From a virus, in the IMG/VR virus record IMGVR_UViG_3300030060_001528, positions 1 to 24,546 of that record: a DNA stretch of 24,546 nt. One strand, given 5' to 3'. The position numbers and the translations under genes were made by a program. The first letter of the stretch is position 1. The number at the start of each line of letters is the position of its first letter. Of the stretch, positions 13,874 through 22,819 are shown in pieces. A model generated the notes under the pieces. That model was not told where the DNA came from. It saw nothing but the letters and a program-made list of their open reading frames with translations, and made no database searches.

Positions 13874-14319
13874 AACTTAATATACTTTTACCTACTTGTG
13901 AGGGTTGTCAGTATCATAGCTTCCCTTATAGTGCAGAAATACCAGTCTTAATTGATGGTGTTCGTGAAAAAAGAAGGTTTGACAATATGGATGATGTTTG
14001 GGCGGTTGCCGACCTTATTATAGAGGAAACCAATCAAATAAATCAATCTCAAGGCAAGTCCTTTGATGTCTCAGAATCTTTAGTAGCACAAATACCTTTT
14101 TTTGCTTGCACCAACTCGTTTATGGACATTAACCTAAACGAAGATATAGAAAGGTACACATACTGCGAAAAATTTAATATACCTCCCTATGAGGGTTGTT
14201 ATGATAACCAGCCTGCTAAATGGGTTAGGCGAGCATTTGCGATAAGAAAGGCATTTGCTAAAAAAGAAAAGAAGGATATGAATAGTGGCAAACAGCATAA
14301 TAATAAGATTTCAACCTAA
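13595..14319 (+). CDS. Tail assembly chaperone, frameshifted long form (gpGT-like)
   Basis: Joined frame 13595-13855 then 13855-14319, by a -1 slip at GGGAAAC: 87 residues of the short form followed by 154 new residues (241 aa). The new part starts REALQVELN and includes TCEGCQYH, a C-x2-C-x2-H cluster about 13 residues after the junction, further Cys residues, and a basic C-terminus (RKAFAKKEKKD). In the lambda scheme the T extension contacts tail tube subunits while the G part binds the tape measure. The only internal ATG (13987) has no ribosome site, which supports frameshifting over independent initiation. It overlaps the tape measure start by 35 nt. Confidence 0.82.
13849..13855 (+). promoter_or_regulatory. 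-1 programmed ribosomal frameshift site GGGAAAC
   Basis: The heptamer fits X-XXY-YYZ in the zero frame (..G GGA AAC). Slipping back one base gives GGG AAA in the new frame. The -1 frame has a stop at 13846-13848 directly before the heptamer and is then open to 14319, so the opening coincides with the site. Lambda uses GGGAAAG for gpG/gpGT. A weak 5-bp hairpin GAGGG (13847-13851) with CCCTC (13862-13866) surrounds the site; no strong downstream structure is obvious. Confidence 0.88.
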
Positions 14320-16705
14320 AGGCGATAAGCAGTTAATAAAAGCGATACAGGCTTTAGCCTTAGCCCAATCAAGATTAGAGAAAAATACAAAGCAAGTCCA
14401 GAAAGAATTAAGAGAACTTGGTGCTAGAGGTGCATTAGCTACCAAAACACTAAGAAATGTAAGTAGGGATAGTGCGGGTGCAGCTTCGGCATTTTCAGTA
14501 TTACGTTCAAAATTACTACTAGCCTCATTTGGTTTTAGTTTATTTGCAGGCTCTGTTGGCAGATTTGCCAATGCTGCTGGTGATGCAGAAGAAATAGCCA
14601 ATAAATTTAATGTTGTATTTGGAGATAATGCAGATGCTGTAAGAACTTGGGCTGAAGCATACGGAGATTCGGTTGGTAGAGCAACCACTTCAATTATGAG
14701 TTTTGCGTCAACTTTGCAAGACACATTTGTACCTATGGGATTTGCAAGAAGCGAAGCCACTCAATTATCAACACAACTAACTAAGCTAGCAATAGATGTG
14801 GCAAGCTTTAACAATGCAGCAGATGCAGATGTGCTAAATGCTTTTCAAAGTGCATTAGTTGGTAATCACGAGACAGTAAGAAGATATGGAATCGTAATTA
14901 CAGAAGCCTCTTTACAGCAAGAAGCCTTAAGATCTAAGTTAGTTGAAACAAATAGACCCTTAACAAACCAAGAAAAAGTTCAAGCTAGATTAAACTTATT
15001 ATTAAAAGGTAGTAAAGATGCTATAGGGGATGCAGCTAGAACGCAAGAGTCTTATGCAAATCAAGTTAAAAAATTAAATGAGCAATGGAAAGAGTTCTCA
15101 GAAGCTTTAGGTGCAGAGGTTTTGCCTATAGTTACAAAATTAGTTGGTGCTATGGCAGATTTACTGGGTCTTTTAGAAGGGAATATGAATAGAGTTTTGG
15201 GCTACACCACAGCTATTGCGGGGCTAGCAACAGCATTTTATGCTGTAAGGACAGCTACAAAATTGGCTAGCAAAGCATTAAAAGGTTTTAAAGCATCTAC
15301 TATTGCTGCGAGCGGAGGAATTGCCGCTTTAGTTTTTGGATTTGGTGAACTTGTGGCTTCATTTTTTGATGTAGAAGATAGTGCAGAAAAAATGAATGAT
15401 AAAATAGAAGCTGTTAATATTAATGTAAAAACTTTATCAGACGAGCTAAAAGATAAAGGATTTCATAGTTATGCTGCAATTATTGACAAAACAGCAAATA
15501 ACTATGAATCATTAAGCGATGCTATAGCAAAAGTAGAGGATTTGCAAGCAAATTTAAATAACGAGGGAATGAAATATTTGTTGGATGTAGTTCCGAAAAT
15601 AAAAAGTTCAATAGAAGGTTTAGGTGAAAGCAAAACAACAAAAGGGCTTACAGTTCTTGTAGATAACCTTGTTAATGCACAAAATAAACTTAGTGAAGGG
15701 GTCTTTGATAAAGAATCTAAGAAATCAATAGCGGATTTTGAGAATACTTTTAATTCTTACCTTAGCATACTTTTCAAAAGTGCCGAAGGAAATGATAATC
15801 TTAAGTCTAAAGTTCACAAGCTTAATCTTGAGCTTCTTGCTCTAAATAGAGTTACTCGTATAATGACAAAAGGCAATAATAAATTAAAACTAGAAGAAGC
15901 TGCTTTAGATGAAGTATCAATTGCGTTAAAGGAAAGGCTTGCAGCTGTAGAGGCTGAAAGACTGCTAAAAACTATGTCCTTAATACCAAATCTTGATAGA
16001 GAAATAGCGATGCTTACTCTTAAAAATCAATATTCAGGAGAAGAACTTTTTATTCAAACTGAATTGCTTAAGCTAGAGCAGGAAGGGATTATTTTAAGTG
16101 ATATAGAAGATGAGCAAGGTAATAGCGAGCTTGAGAGATTTAAAGATAAATTAAAAGCTAAAAAAGATTTACTTGATGCTACAAAGCTAGAGACAGCTTG
16201 GACTAATAAGCTTAACTCTGCTTTACTTGAAGGTATAAATAATAATGCACGATTCGCTGAAGCGTTTGGAAATATGCTAAAACAGATAGCAGCACAAATA
16301 GCTGCAAAAGCTGGAGTGTTTGCTTTGATGAGTATTTTTACAAAGGGAACATTTGCAAAAGGTGTAAACTTTTTAGATTTTATAGGAGAAGGTATATTTC
16401 ATCAAGGAGGGCAAGTTCAAGGTTATGCAACAGGCGGTATGATTCCAATGAGTACCTATCATTCTGGTGGGGGTGTAGATAATGTTCCTATAATGGCACA
16501 AGAAGGCGAGTTCGTGATGAGAAGAAGTGCGGTAGAGTCTATAGGCGTTGAGAATTTAAATAGAATGAATAGAACGGGTCAAGCAAGTGGTGGGGTAAAC
16601 GTGACTTTTAGTGGAAATGTTATGAGTGATGACTTTGTTGAAGATGTCGCCATACCAAAAATTAAAGATGCAATCCGTAGGGGTGCAGATATAGGGGTTA
16701 GTTAA
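14285..16705 (+). CDS. Tail tape measure protein
   Basis: 806 aa from a GTG start preceded by AGAAGGA about 9 nt upstream. It sets tail length and is ejected with DNA. N-terminal region (1-60) is helical and Gln/Lys-rich; residues about 75-260 carry the conserved tape-measure core (LLASFGFSLFAGS, GDAEEIANKFNVVFG, FVPMGFARSEA, DVLNAFQSALVGNHE); hydrophobic segments lie near 303-322 and 338-360 and could insert in the membrane; long helical stretches follow to about 680. The C-terminus has the usual GGQVQGYATGGMIP and GGGVDNVPIMAQEGEFVMRR block. At about 0.15 nm per residue, the known helix rise, the tail would be of the order of 120 nm. No peptidase domain was seen. Confidence 0.95.
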   Translation: MANSIIIRFQPKGDKQLIKAIQALALAQSRLEKNTKQVQKELRELGARGALATKTLRNVSRDSAGAASAFSVLRSKLLLASFGFSLFAGSVGRFANAAGDAEEIANKFNVVFGDNADAVRTWAEAYGDSVGRATTSIMSFASTLQDTFVPMGFARSEATQLSTQLTKLAIDVASFNNAADADVLNAFQSALVGNHETVRRYGIVITEASLQQEALRSKLVETNRPLTNQEKVQARLNLLLKGSKDAIGDAARTQESYANQVKKLNEQWKEFSEALGAEVLPIVTKLVGAMADLLGLLEGNMNRVLGYTTAIAGLATAFYAVRTATKLASKALKGFKASTIAASGGIAALVFGFGELVASFFDVEDSAEKMNDKIEAVNINVKTLSDELKDKGFHSYAAIIDKTANNYESLSDAIAKVEDLQANLNNEGMKYLLDVVPKIKSSIEGLGESKTTKGLTVLVDNLVNAQNKLSEGVFDKESKKSIADFENTFNSYLSILFKSAEGNDNLKSKVHKLNLELLALNRVTRIMTKGNNKLKLEEAALDEVSIALKERLAAVEAERLLKTMSLIPNLDREIAMLTLKNQYSGEELFIQTELLKLEQEGIILSDIEDEQGNSELERFKDKLKAKKDLLDATKLETAWTNKLNSALLEGINNNARFAEAFGNMLKQIAAQIAAKAGVFALMSIFTKGTFAKGVNFLDFIGEGIFHQGGQVQGYATGGMIPMSTYHSGGGVDNVPIMAQEGEFVMRRSAVESIGVENLNRMNRTGQASGGVNVTFSGNVMSDDFVEDVAIPKIKDAIRRGADIGVS

Positions 16706-19700
16706 TGTTAAATGTCCCACAAGCCTTTCTGAACGGCTATACTGGTAATACTTCTTCTGTTTATCCTATTGTAGTAATTACAGCAGGTGATAATATTATT
16801 CGGCTTTCTCAAATTAAAGGCGTATTTGATGGCGAATATTATGAAGATAGATTTTTAAAAGTAAACTCTATCAATGAAAAAATAGATATACAAGAAAAAA
16901 AGTTTCAAGTCAATCAAGTTAGAGTTCAAGTTTCTAATTATATTATAAACCAAATAAGATTTACAGAGAAGTTTAAAAACTTTTCATTTACAAACGCTAA
17001 AGTAGATATATATTACGCCAATAAAGCGTGCAAAACGCTTGATGACTGCTTGTTTATATTTAAAGGTTTTGTTAAAAGCTATGAAGGTAACAAGGAAACT
17101 GTATCGTTTAGCATTGAAGACCATAGTCAGTATACATTAGATCAGAAATCGTTTCCTAAATATAGCACAGTTGACCCACAAGCTGAATCAGTTGCAGAAA
17201 GTAAAGATGTTTACTATCCAGTTGTTTACGGTCACGTTGATAAGTCGCCTATGATATTTAGTAAGGCATCAAATGGAACTGTCTTTTCACAGATATACCC
17301 AGAAGCTATTCTTTTTGATATAAAAATAGGTGGTATCGCTAGAACAGATAATCCTCTATTAATGTTTAGAGATGATATGTACTTACCTGTACCAGAAATA
17401 TTTAGACCTTTGCCAGATATAGGTGGTGAGGGTTTTCTTATAAATGGTTTTGATTACACAAGATATAATAATACATCTCAATACACAATACCAGAAGAAG
17501 GCGAGAGAAATTATATACAATTAGAGAAAAAGTCATCAGATGTTATAGGTAGTAATTACCTATTACCTTCAAATGTAGCAGCTAGAGACCAATTTCAAGT
17601 TGATGCAAGTAGAGAAGTAACAAGTATAAATGCAGATACATCTGCTGATACTGGAGATGAAGATGGATACCTTGTATATGGTGGCGAAAAAGAAATAAGA
17701 TACATAGGTAGAGCTGATGGGTACGACCCTTACGGAGAAAATAATCATTGGCTTTTCCCTTTACCTACTGGACAGATAAAATTAGGATATTATCAAGATC
17801 TTATATTGGGTGGTATTGTAATGAAATATTTTGATGCAGAGTTTATTTACTCTAGCTCTGATACTCTTTATGGCAATTCATCGCACGCTTGTTTAGTCTA
17901 TTATATGGACAACAGCACTATGACAGCTAATGATACTAAAGGCTTTGATATGTTATACCTGCCTATGCCACAAGGTGAAGGACAGACTGAGCTTATACAG
18001 TATTTTAATGAAGAATATATCTCTGAAAACGATATTGTTGAAATTAACTGGTCAGTTAAAAATGATTCAGTACCATTGTGGGATGCCTCATATTACGCAA
18101 GACACTCTAGAAGATCTAGTAATTTAGACGGTTTTCCAAACGATGATTTTTTTGACTATAGTGGAATTTCTTATGGTGCAAACCTATCTGACCAAAACTG
18201 GTATCAATATTTGTATGGAGTTGACCTTATAAATAGTAATGGCGATATTGTAGATACGATTGCCTTAGATAGAGATTTTACCTCTACGGAGATTGACTTA
18301 AAAGACATAATAAAACCAAATGTTTACGCTTGGATTAACTTAGATAGCACCCCAGATACTTGGTCTAATACAGAAGGAAACTTAATACCAGACGGTGTTG
18401 TCAATTTAAGGAAGTTATTATGGGGAAGAAAAGTAACAAGAGCAGAGTCTGATTACGCTAATATAAATTCTGAAAACAGTAGACCAATACAAATGGGTTC
18501 TTCAATATATGGATTATATCCTTGTTTAGGATACAATGTCCCTAAATCATCTATTGTAACAGGAGGCTTTCAGACTTATCCTACTGGTCAAGGTACGATG
18601 AAATATAAACATTATGAATTATCTGTAGACAGTTTATTTTCTTATAAAAATCCATACCTTTTAAATCCAGAAAACCCTATTGGTGATAATAATTGGGAAA
18701 GCTTATTAGTTAATCTTCAAAAGTTTGACTATAGTACATTAGACACACCAGAAGAACAAAATAGGTTAGTTTTAGCTAAACACGATTCAGAAAAAAGTTA
18801 TGTTACCAATAATGATAACGCAGGTGTTATAGCATTTTATGGAAATCAGACACCAGAGTTTGCTTCCTATGCTTTAGCTGAGGACTCTCAAATTTGGCAA
18901 GATAATAATATTAGCGACCGACATCACGGGTATCAACTTTCAAATATAGTTACAAGTGGTATCGAGGCTGTCAATGGTGGAAACTGGGTACCCATAAATA
19001 ATATACAAGGTAAAAAAGATGTTGTCAAACTAGATTTAAGTTTTCAATCATTAAGTGGTGACGATATAATATTAGGTGGAGTGTACAGTAAAATAAGAGG
19101 CAAAATAACTGTCGATGCTTGGAAAAGCCCAAATGCAGACACCAATTTTACTGGTGGCACACCTGCATTAAGAGTTGAGTGTGATGCTCTTTGGAGAACT
19201 GACGACATTGTTATTAAAGTCGACCAAGACCATTTTACTAATGGCGTATTTGGTATGCCTGACACAGCAACTGATGCAGATGGAAATCCAAGTCTGTCTT
19301 ACACTTTTGTAACAGGTGACCCCGAAAATGATGGTCACACTAATCCTGATGATATAGGAACAAGTAAAGGCGGAATTACATTTGACTCAGATGTAGAAGA
19401 AGATGGAGACCCATTATTTTTAAACACAGATTGTAGTGCTACAAGATATGACGACGATGGAGATTTGGTCGATGATGACCAATGGAGAGAAAATATAAAT
19501 GCTGTAAACACTATATCATTACTGTACCATATTGACGAACAAGACTTAACTGATGGCGTAGAAGACCCTATTGAAACAAGCACTACATTATTTTTTAAAA
19601 CAAAAATAGACAATCTTACCCTTAATCAAAGATATATCGTAGGTAATGCACATAGGCAGAAATACTTTGCAGATGTTATAGGCAGAATAGATGAGCAAGA

Positions 19701-20856
19701 CGGAAGATATACAGGCATACCTTCAGATGAAGATAATTACGAGCTTATAAAAAAGCCATCTGATATATTGATGCACATTATAGAAAAAGAACTTGACTAT
19801 ACTAATGAAGATGCTTTTGACCAAGAGTCAGTTGAAGAGGCTAGGACTAATCACGCGGGTTGGCGGTTTGACTTTTCTGTGGCTGAAAAAACAGAAGCTA
19901 AAAACTTTATAGAAGACTTTGCTAAAAGCACCAAACTTATACCAAGATTTAGGCATAATGGAACATTTGGGTTTATTAATATATATCAGAACTACAATCA
20001 AGCCGATACTATGATAAGATCTACTGATGTATCTGACTTCAAATACTCTAAGACACCAATAGAAGATGTAGCTTTGATGGTTAGAGTCAAATATATGTAT
20101 GACTATGGAACTGAAAAATACACAGAAGCAACTAACTTTAGTAATGATGGTGCTGTGCCTAAGAATGTAGAAGATATGCAAGAAATGTATGCAATTAACA
20201 GCTTAACAGATGCTTATCTAGAAGTTGAGTCTAAATATATAAGAAACTCAAACACAGCATTATTATTAAGAAATTATTTATTAGAGTGGTATAAAAACCA
20301 ACATAACATAATTGACTGCACTTTACCTCCTAAGTATATGTATCTTGAATGTGGCGATGTAGTAGAGTTTGATTCTTTGATTGAAGAGATGAGTATATTT
20401 GGAGATGATTATACTGAAGAATATTCTATTGGAGAGGGCGTAAATGCACAAAAAGCCTTGCCTTATTTTATAGTAGAAGAGATTAAGAAATCACAAAAGA
20501 ATGTGAAGGTCAAATTACTTCAGTTGCACAAGTCTAATATTGCAGATATACAAGAAAACAGTCCTAATTACCTAACAGGAAACTTTTACACACCAGTAGA
20601 AGAAATCTCAGAAGAAGATGTTATTGAAGGTGAAGAGCTTGAAGAAATAATATTAGGCGATGCAAATCAAGATGGTCAGGTAGATATTAGCGATATAGTT
20701 ACTTTAATTGACATTGTTATATCAGATATAGCCTTAGAAAACTTAAATACATCAGTTGCAACAGCATCAGACTTTAATCAAGATGGACAAATAGATTTAT
20801 TAGATATTATAAGTATAGCCCAATCAATAATAAATAGTGGAGATACACAAGTATGA
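16705..20856 (+). CDS. Tail-tip/hub protein with C-terminal dockerin-like module
   Basis: 1383 aa, the largest gene, directly after the tape measure where the tip or hub protein (lambda J/Tal position) lies. Residues about 1-140 are beta-rich and resemble a hub start (NIIRLSQIKGVFDGEYYE). Residues about 170-1000 are long, aromatic-, Asp- and Asn-rich, probably surface domains. Residues about 1040-1300 hold a hub-like alpha/beta block (NFIEDFAKSTKLIPRFR, LLLRNYLLEWYKNQHN, YLECGDVVEFD). A Glu-rich linker (about 1290-1314) leads to two dockerin-type calcium loops at 1319-1330 and 1356-1367. The protein likely contacts the receptor and contributes to DNA delivery. Host specificity is inferred from position only. 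Confidence 0.82.
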   Translation: MLNVPQAFLNGYTGNTSSVYPIVVITAGDNIIRLSQIKGVFDGEYYEDRFLKVNSINEKIDIQEKKFQVNQVRVQVSNYIINQIRFTEKFKNFSFTNAKVDIYYANKACKTLDDCLFIFKGFVKSYEGNKETVSFSIEDHSQYTLDQKSFPKYSTVDPQAESVAESKDVYYPVVYGHVDKSPMIFSKASNGTVFSQIYPEAILFDIKIGGIARTDNPLLMFRDDMYLPVPEIFRPLPDIGGEGFLINGFDYTRYNNTSQYTIPEEGERNYIQLEKKSSDVIGSNYLLPSNVAARDQFQVDASREVTSINADTSADTGDEDGYLVYGGEKEIRYIGRADGYDPYGENNHWLFPLPTGQIKLGYYQDLILGGIVMKYFDAEFIYSSSDTLYGNSSHACLVYYMDNSTMTANDTKGFDMLYLPMPQGEGQTELIQYFNEEYISENDIVEINWSVKNDSVPLWDASYYARHSRRSSNLDGFPNDDFFDYSGISYGANLSDQNWYQYLYGVDLINSNGDIVDTIALDRDFTSTEIDLKDIIKPNVYAWINLDSTPDTWSNTEGNLIPDGVVNLRKLLWGRKVTRAESDYANINSENSRPIQMGSSIYGLYPCLGYNVPKSSIVTGGFQTYPTGQGTMKYKHYELSVDSLFSYKNPYLLNPENPIGDNNWESLLVNLQKFDYSTLDTPEEQNRLVLAKHDSEKSYVTNNDNAGVIAFYGNQTPEFASYALAEDSQIWQDNNISDRHHGYQLSNIVTSGIEAVNGGNWVPINNIQGKKDVVKLDLSFQSLSGDDIILGGVYSKIRGKITVDAWKSPNADTNFTGGTPALRVECDALWRTDDIVIKVDQDHFTNGVFGMPDTATDADGNPSLSYTFVTGDPENDGHTNPDDIGTSKGGITFDSDVEEDGDPLFLNTDCSATRYDDDGDLVDDDQWRENINAVNTISLLYHIDEQDLTDGVEDPIETSTTLFFKTKIDNLTLNQRYIVGNAHRQKYFADVIGRIDEQDGRYTGIPSDEDNYELIKKPSDILMHIIEKELDYTNEDAFDQESVEEARTNHAGWRFDFSVAEKTEAKNFIEDFAKSTKLIPRFRHNGTFGFINIYQNYNQADTMIRSTDVSDFKYSKTPIEDVALMVRVKYMYDYGTEKYTEATNFSNDGAVPKNVEDMQEMYAINSLTDAYLEVESKYIRNSNTALLLRNYLLEWYKNQHNIIDCTLPPKYMYLECGDVVEFDSLIEEMSIFGDDYTEEYSIGEGVNAQKALPYFIVEEIKKSQKNVKVKLLQLHKSNIADIQENSPNYLTGNFYTPVEEISEEDVIEGEELEEIILGDANQDGQVDISDIVTLIDIVISDIALENLNTSVATASDFNQDGQIDLLDIISIAQSIINSGDTQV
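20656..20838 (+). other. Dockerin-like duplicated calcium-loop module (within tail-tip gene)
   Basis: Two loops of the dockerin F-hand pattern, D-x-N-x-D-G-x-(V/I)-D-x-x-D: D1319-A-N-Q-D-G-Q-V-D-I-S-D1330 and D1356-F-N-Q-D-G-Q-I-D-L-L-D1367. Each is followed by a helix of Ile/Leu/Ser/Val residues (IVTLIDIVIS and IISIAQSIIN). In dockerins the pair binds cohesin in a calcium-dependent manner. Spacing of 37 residues between loop starts and the terminal position in the protein fit type I-like dockerins. Confidence 0.82.
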
Positions 20857-21428
20857 CAACAGCTAAGATAACATATAATGACGGTCAGGTTCGCCTAGAG
20901 TGCGACGGAAATCCTTTAGCTATAATGATTCACTATGAAGGCATTATTCAAGCCACATCAAATCTACCACAAGGATTTATTATTAAGGAAACTAAAAACA
21001 GAATTATGATATTAAGGTTGTCTGACAAGCAGTTTCCAGAAGTATTGTTTCAATATGAAGGTAGGTTTAAAATTATAAGGTCTGACTTATACGACAATAG
21101 AAATAGGATAACTGCCTTGTCTACTAAAAAAACAGACCAGTATTACAGAATAAAAGACAAGTACACAGAGTTGAACAGCAAGTGGGTAGAGTATGGCGAC
21201 ACTTATACATATGGCGATATAAGTAAGAGAAAAACAGATATTGTTACTAATAATTTAAGAGCAACATCGGGTAATTTATTTTTAAAAGATGGAACTGCCT
21301 ACTATGGAGATGTTCATTTTCACTCTGATGGAACATTTATGACTGGTGGAATTCATAATGAAGACTCGCAAATATTATATAGAAAAAAGAAAAAATTTAT
21401 TAAGAACGGAATTGCAAGGAAACTTTAA
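20853..21428 (+). CDS. Putative tail-associated protein (191 aa)
   Basis: The ATG overlaps the preceding stop (ATGA), so it is translationally coupled to the tail-tip gene. The first 90 residues are beta-rich (AKITYNDGQVRLEC, IMILRLSDKQF). The C-terminal 60 contain a Gly/Thr/Asp/His-rich segment, YYGDVHFHSDGTFMTGG then HNEDSQILYRKKKK, with closely spaced histidines that could bind a metal; the end is basic. I recall similar HxHxDGTxMxG patterns in hypothetical marine phage virion proteins. A tail-tip accessory or assembly protein fits the location. Confidence 0.6.
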   Translation: MTTAKITYNDGQVRLECDGNPLAIMIHYEGIIQATSNLPQGFIIKETKNRIMILRLSDKQFPEVLFQYEGRFKIIRSDLYDNRNRITALSTKKTDQYYRIKDKYTELNSKWVEYGDTYTYGDISKRKTDIVTNNLRATSGNLFLKDGTAYYGDVHFHSDGTFMTGGIHNEDSQILYRKKKKFIKNGIARKL

Positions 21429-21439
21429 GGAGATTATTG

Positions 21440-22477
21440 ATGGCTAATCAAAGCATTGGAAAACCAAGATTTTATGTAGACTTTACACAGCTTTTTAAGA
21501 CAAAAGGTTTTTACTTTTGGGAAGAAGGTTTGCAAAATGTCAATAAAATTGATAATAATGATGCTGAGTCAAATAATAATATATGGGATTTTGACTTATA
21601 TAGACCACAAACATATAATGCGATTGAGGCAAAACCAGACTTTTACTTTTATACAAATGAAGATAAAAACTTTTCAAGATTAGCAGGACTAGCAAACTGG
21701 GCAGGTTTCTTTAATCACGACTTTGCAAGCTCTTTTCAAAACGAAAAGTCGTTAAGAATCGGGGGTTCGTTTGGTGGTCAAAACCAATATAGAGATTTAA
21801 CTGATATATATAACTGCAACAATATAGATAGAAATGGATTTAGCATTGGAACATTTGACGAGTTTGGCGAGGAAAGCGTAGATAGAATTTATCTAGGGCT
21901 AAGGCAATCTGATACTTATCCAACTGACTTAGTTGAGCCATTTAGCGTTGCTTGCGCATCGTTTGGAAGATTTTATGATATGCCTAATTCTCCCGATTTA
22001 AGCGTTAAGAAATCAATAGAATATGAAGGTGTAAATATACAGAGAACTTTAGGTGGTGGCGATTATGTTCAGATTGATAACTTTGGGACACCTGATTGGA
22101 TAAGTGGTGAGTCTTGGGCTTTAGTGCATCCTAACGAAAGTAATTCTAGGGTAGGTAAGCACGGAAGACGATCTTGGCAATTAACCTTTAGCTATATAAG
22201 CAACGACAATCTATTCTTTGATACTAATAGACTAAATTCATTTGGTGACTTAGATTCGGTTCAAGGTAGTTTAAATAATTATGTTTCAGCTGGCTCTGAG
22301 ATTCAACAAATATTTGACTTAACAATGTGTGGTGCTTTCAGTTTTATATTTACGCCAGACAAAGATGCGACTAATCCAGAGTTTGCTCAATGCCGATTAG
22401 ACCAAAGTTCTTTATCAGCTACACAAATAGCTTATCAGACTTGGAACATATCTATGAATATAGTAGAAGTTTGGTAA
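21440..22477 (+). CDS. Putative distal-tail/minor tail protein (345 aa)
   Basis: AAGGAG at 21427-21432 sits 7 nt before the ATG at 21440, so this start is preferred over the in-frame TTG 3 nt upstream. The protein is rich in Asp, Asn, Ser and aromatic residues. The second half (RSWQLTFSYISNDNLFF, FSFIFTPDKDATNPEFAQC, YQTWNISMNIVEVW) has strand-rich features reminiscent of minor or distal tail proteins, but no specific family is confirmed. It is the last gene of the rightward cluster and ends directly against a gene on the opposite strand. Confidence 0.6.
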   Translation: MANQSIGKPRFYVDFTQLFKTKGFYFWEEGLQNVNKIDNNDAESNNNIWDFDLYRPQTYNAIEAKPDFYFYTNEDKNFSRLAGLANWAGFFNHDFASSFQNEKSLRIGGSFGGQNQYRDLTDIYNCNNIDRNGFSIGTFDEFGEESVDRIYLGLRQSDTYPTDLVEPFSVACASFGRFYDMPNSPDLSVKKSIEYEGVNIQRTLGGGDYVQIDNFGTPDWISGESWALVHPNESNSRVGKHGRRSWQLTFSYISNDNLFFDTNRLNSFGDLDSVQGSLNNYVSAGSEIQQIFDLTMCGAFSFIFTPDKDATNPEFAQCRLDQSSLSATQIAYQTWNISMNIVEVW

Positions 22478-22819
22478 TTAACTTTTTCTAGGGTCTTCAA
22501 CAACAAAACCTAAAGTTGCAGAAAAACGAATAATACTATCTAGTAATTCGCTAAAGTCTTCAACATTTAAATCTTTGGTTGATTTTACTTTAAATTTTTC
22601 TTTAATAACTAAGTGCATCTCATCTTCTGCATAACCTAGATGATTTCCAATCTGTCTTATGATGTGCCTATAATATGCGTTTTGCTGACTAGAACGAGCT
22701 TTAGGCGACTCTTTTACATCAACCCATACATCACCCTTAATTCCATTTAAGAAACGAGTTAAGCCACCTACGTCATAGAATTTTAATTCACCATTAATTA
22801 TTTTAGCTGTAAATTTCAT
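22478..22819 (-). CDS. NinB-like recombination accessory protein
   Basis: 113 aa; ATGA overlap with the upstream nuclease and AAGGAG ribosome site. The pattern KARSSQQNAYYRHIIRQIG (about 41-59) and HLVIKEKFKVKST, then LNVEDFSELLDSIIRFSATLG (about 84-104) resembles the NinB/Orf recombination-mediator-like family (RSxxQNxxYW... ELxxxEFxxxLxxI...A...G) that lies in phage recombination modules. Lambda NinB binds single-stranded DNA and helps RecA-like loading. The match is by pattern, and related families of unknown function share it. Its neighbours are three nucleases. Confidence 0.5.
   Translation of the reverse strand: MKFTAKIINGELKFYDVGGLTRFLNGIKGDVWVDVKESPKARSSQQNAYYRHIIRQIGNHLGYAEDEMHLVIKEKFKVKSTKDLNVEDFSELLDSIIRFSATLGFVVEDPRKS

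Noticed and set aside
13987-14319. Independent 110-aa gene starting at ATG 13987
   Set aside because: The ATG has no ribosome site, the same frame is open back to the GGGAAAC heptamer at 13849, and gene order matches the lambda G/GT arrangement, so it is treated as the frameshift extension.
14311-14760. 149-codon minus-strand frame within the tape measure gene
   Set aside because: Ala/Ser/Leu-rich antisense reading of the helical tape measure sequence; no start signal.
21437-21439. TTG as the start of the last rightward tail gene
   Set aside because: The ATG 3 nt later has a better distance (7 nt) from AAGGAG.
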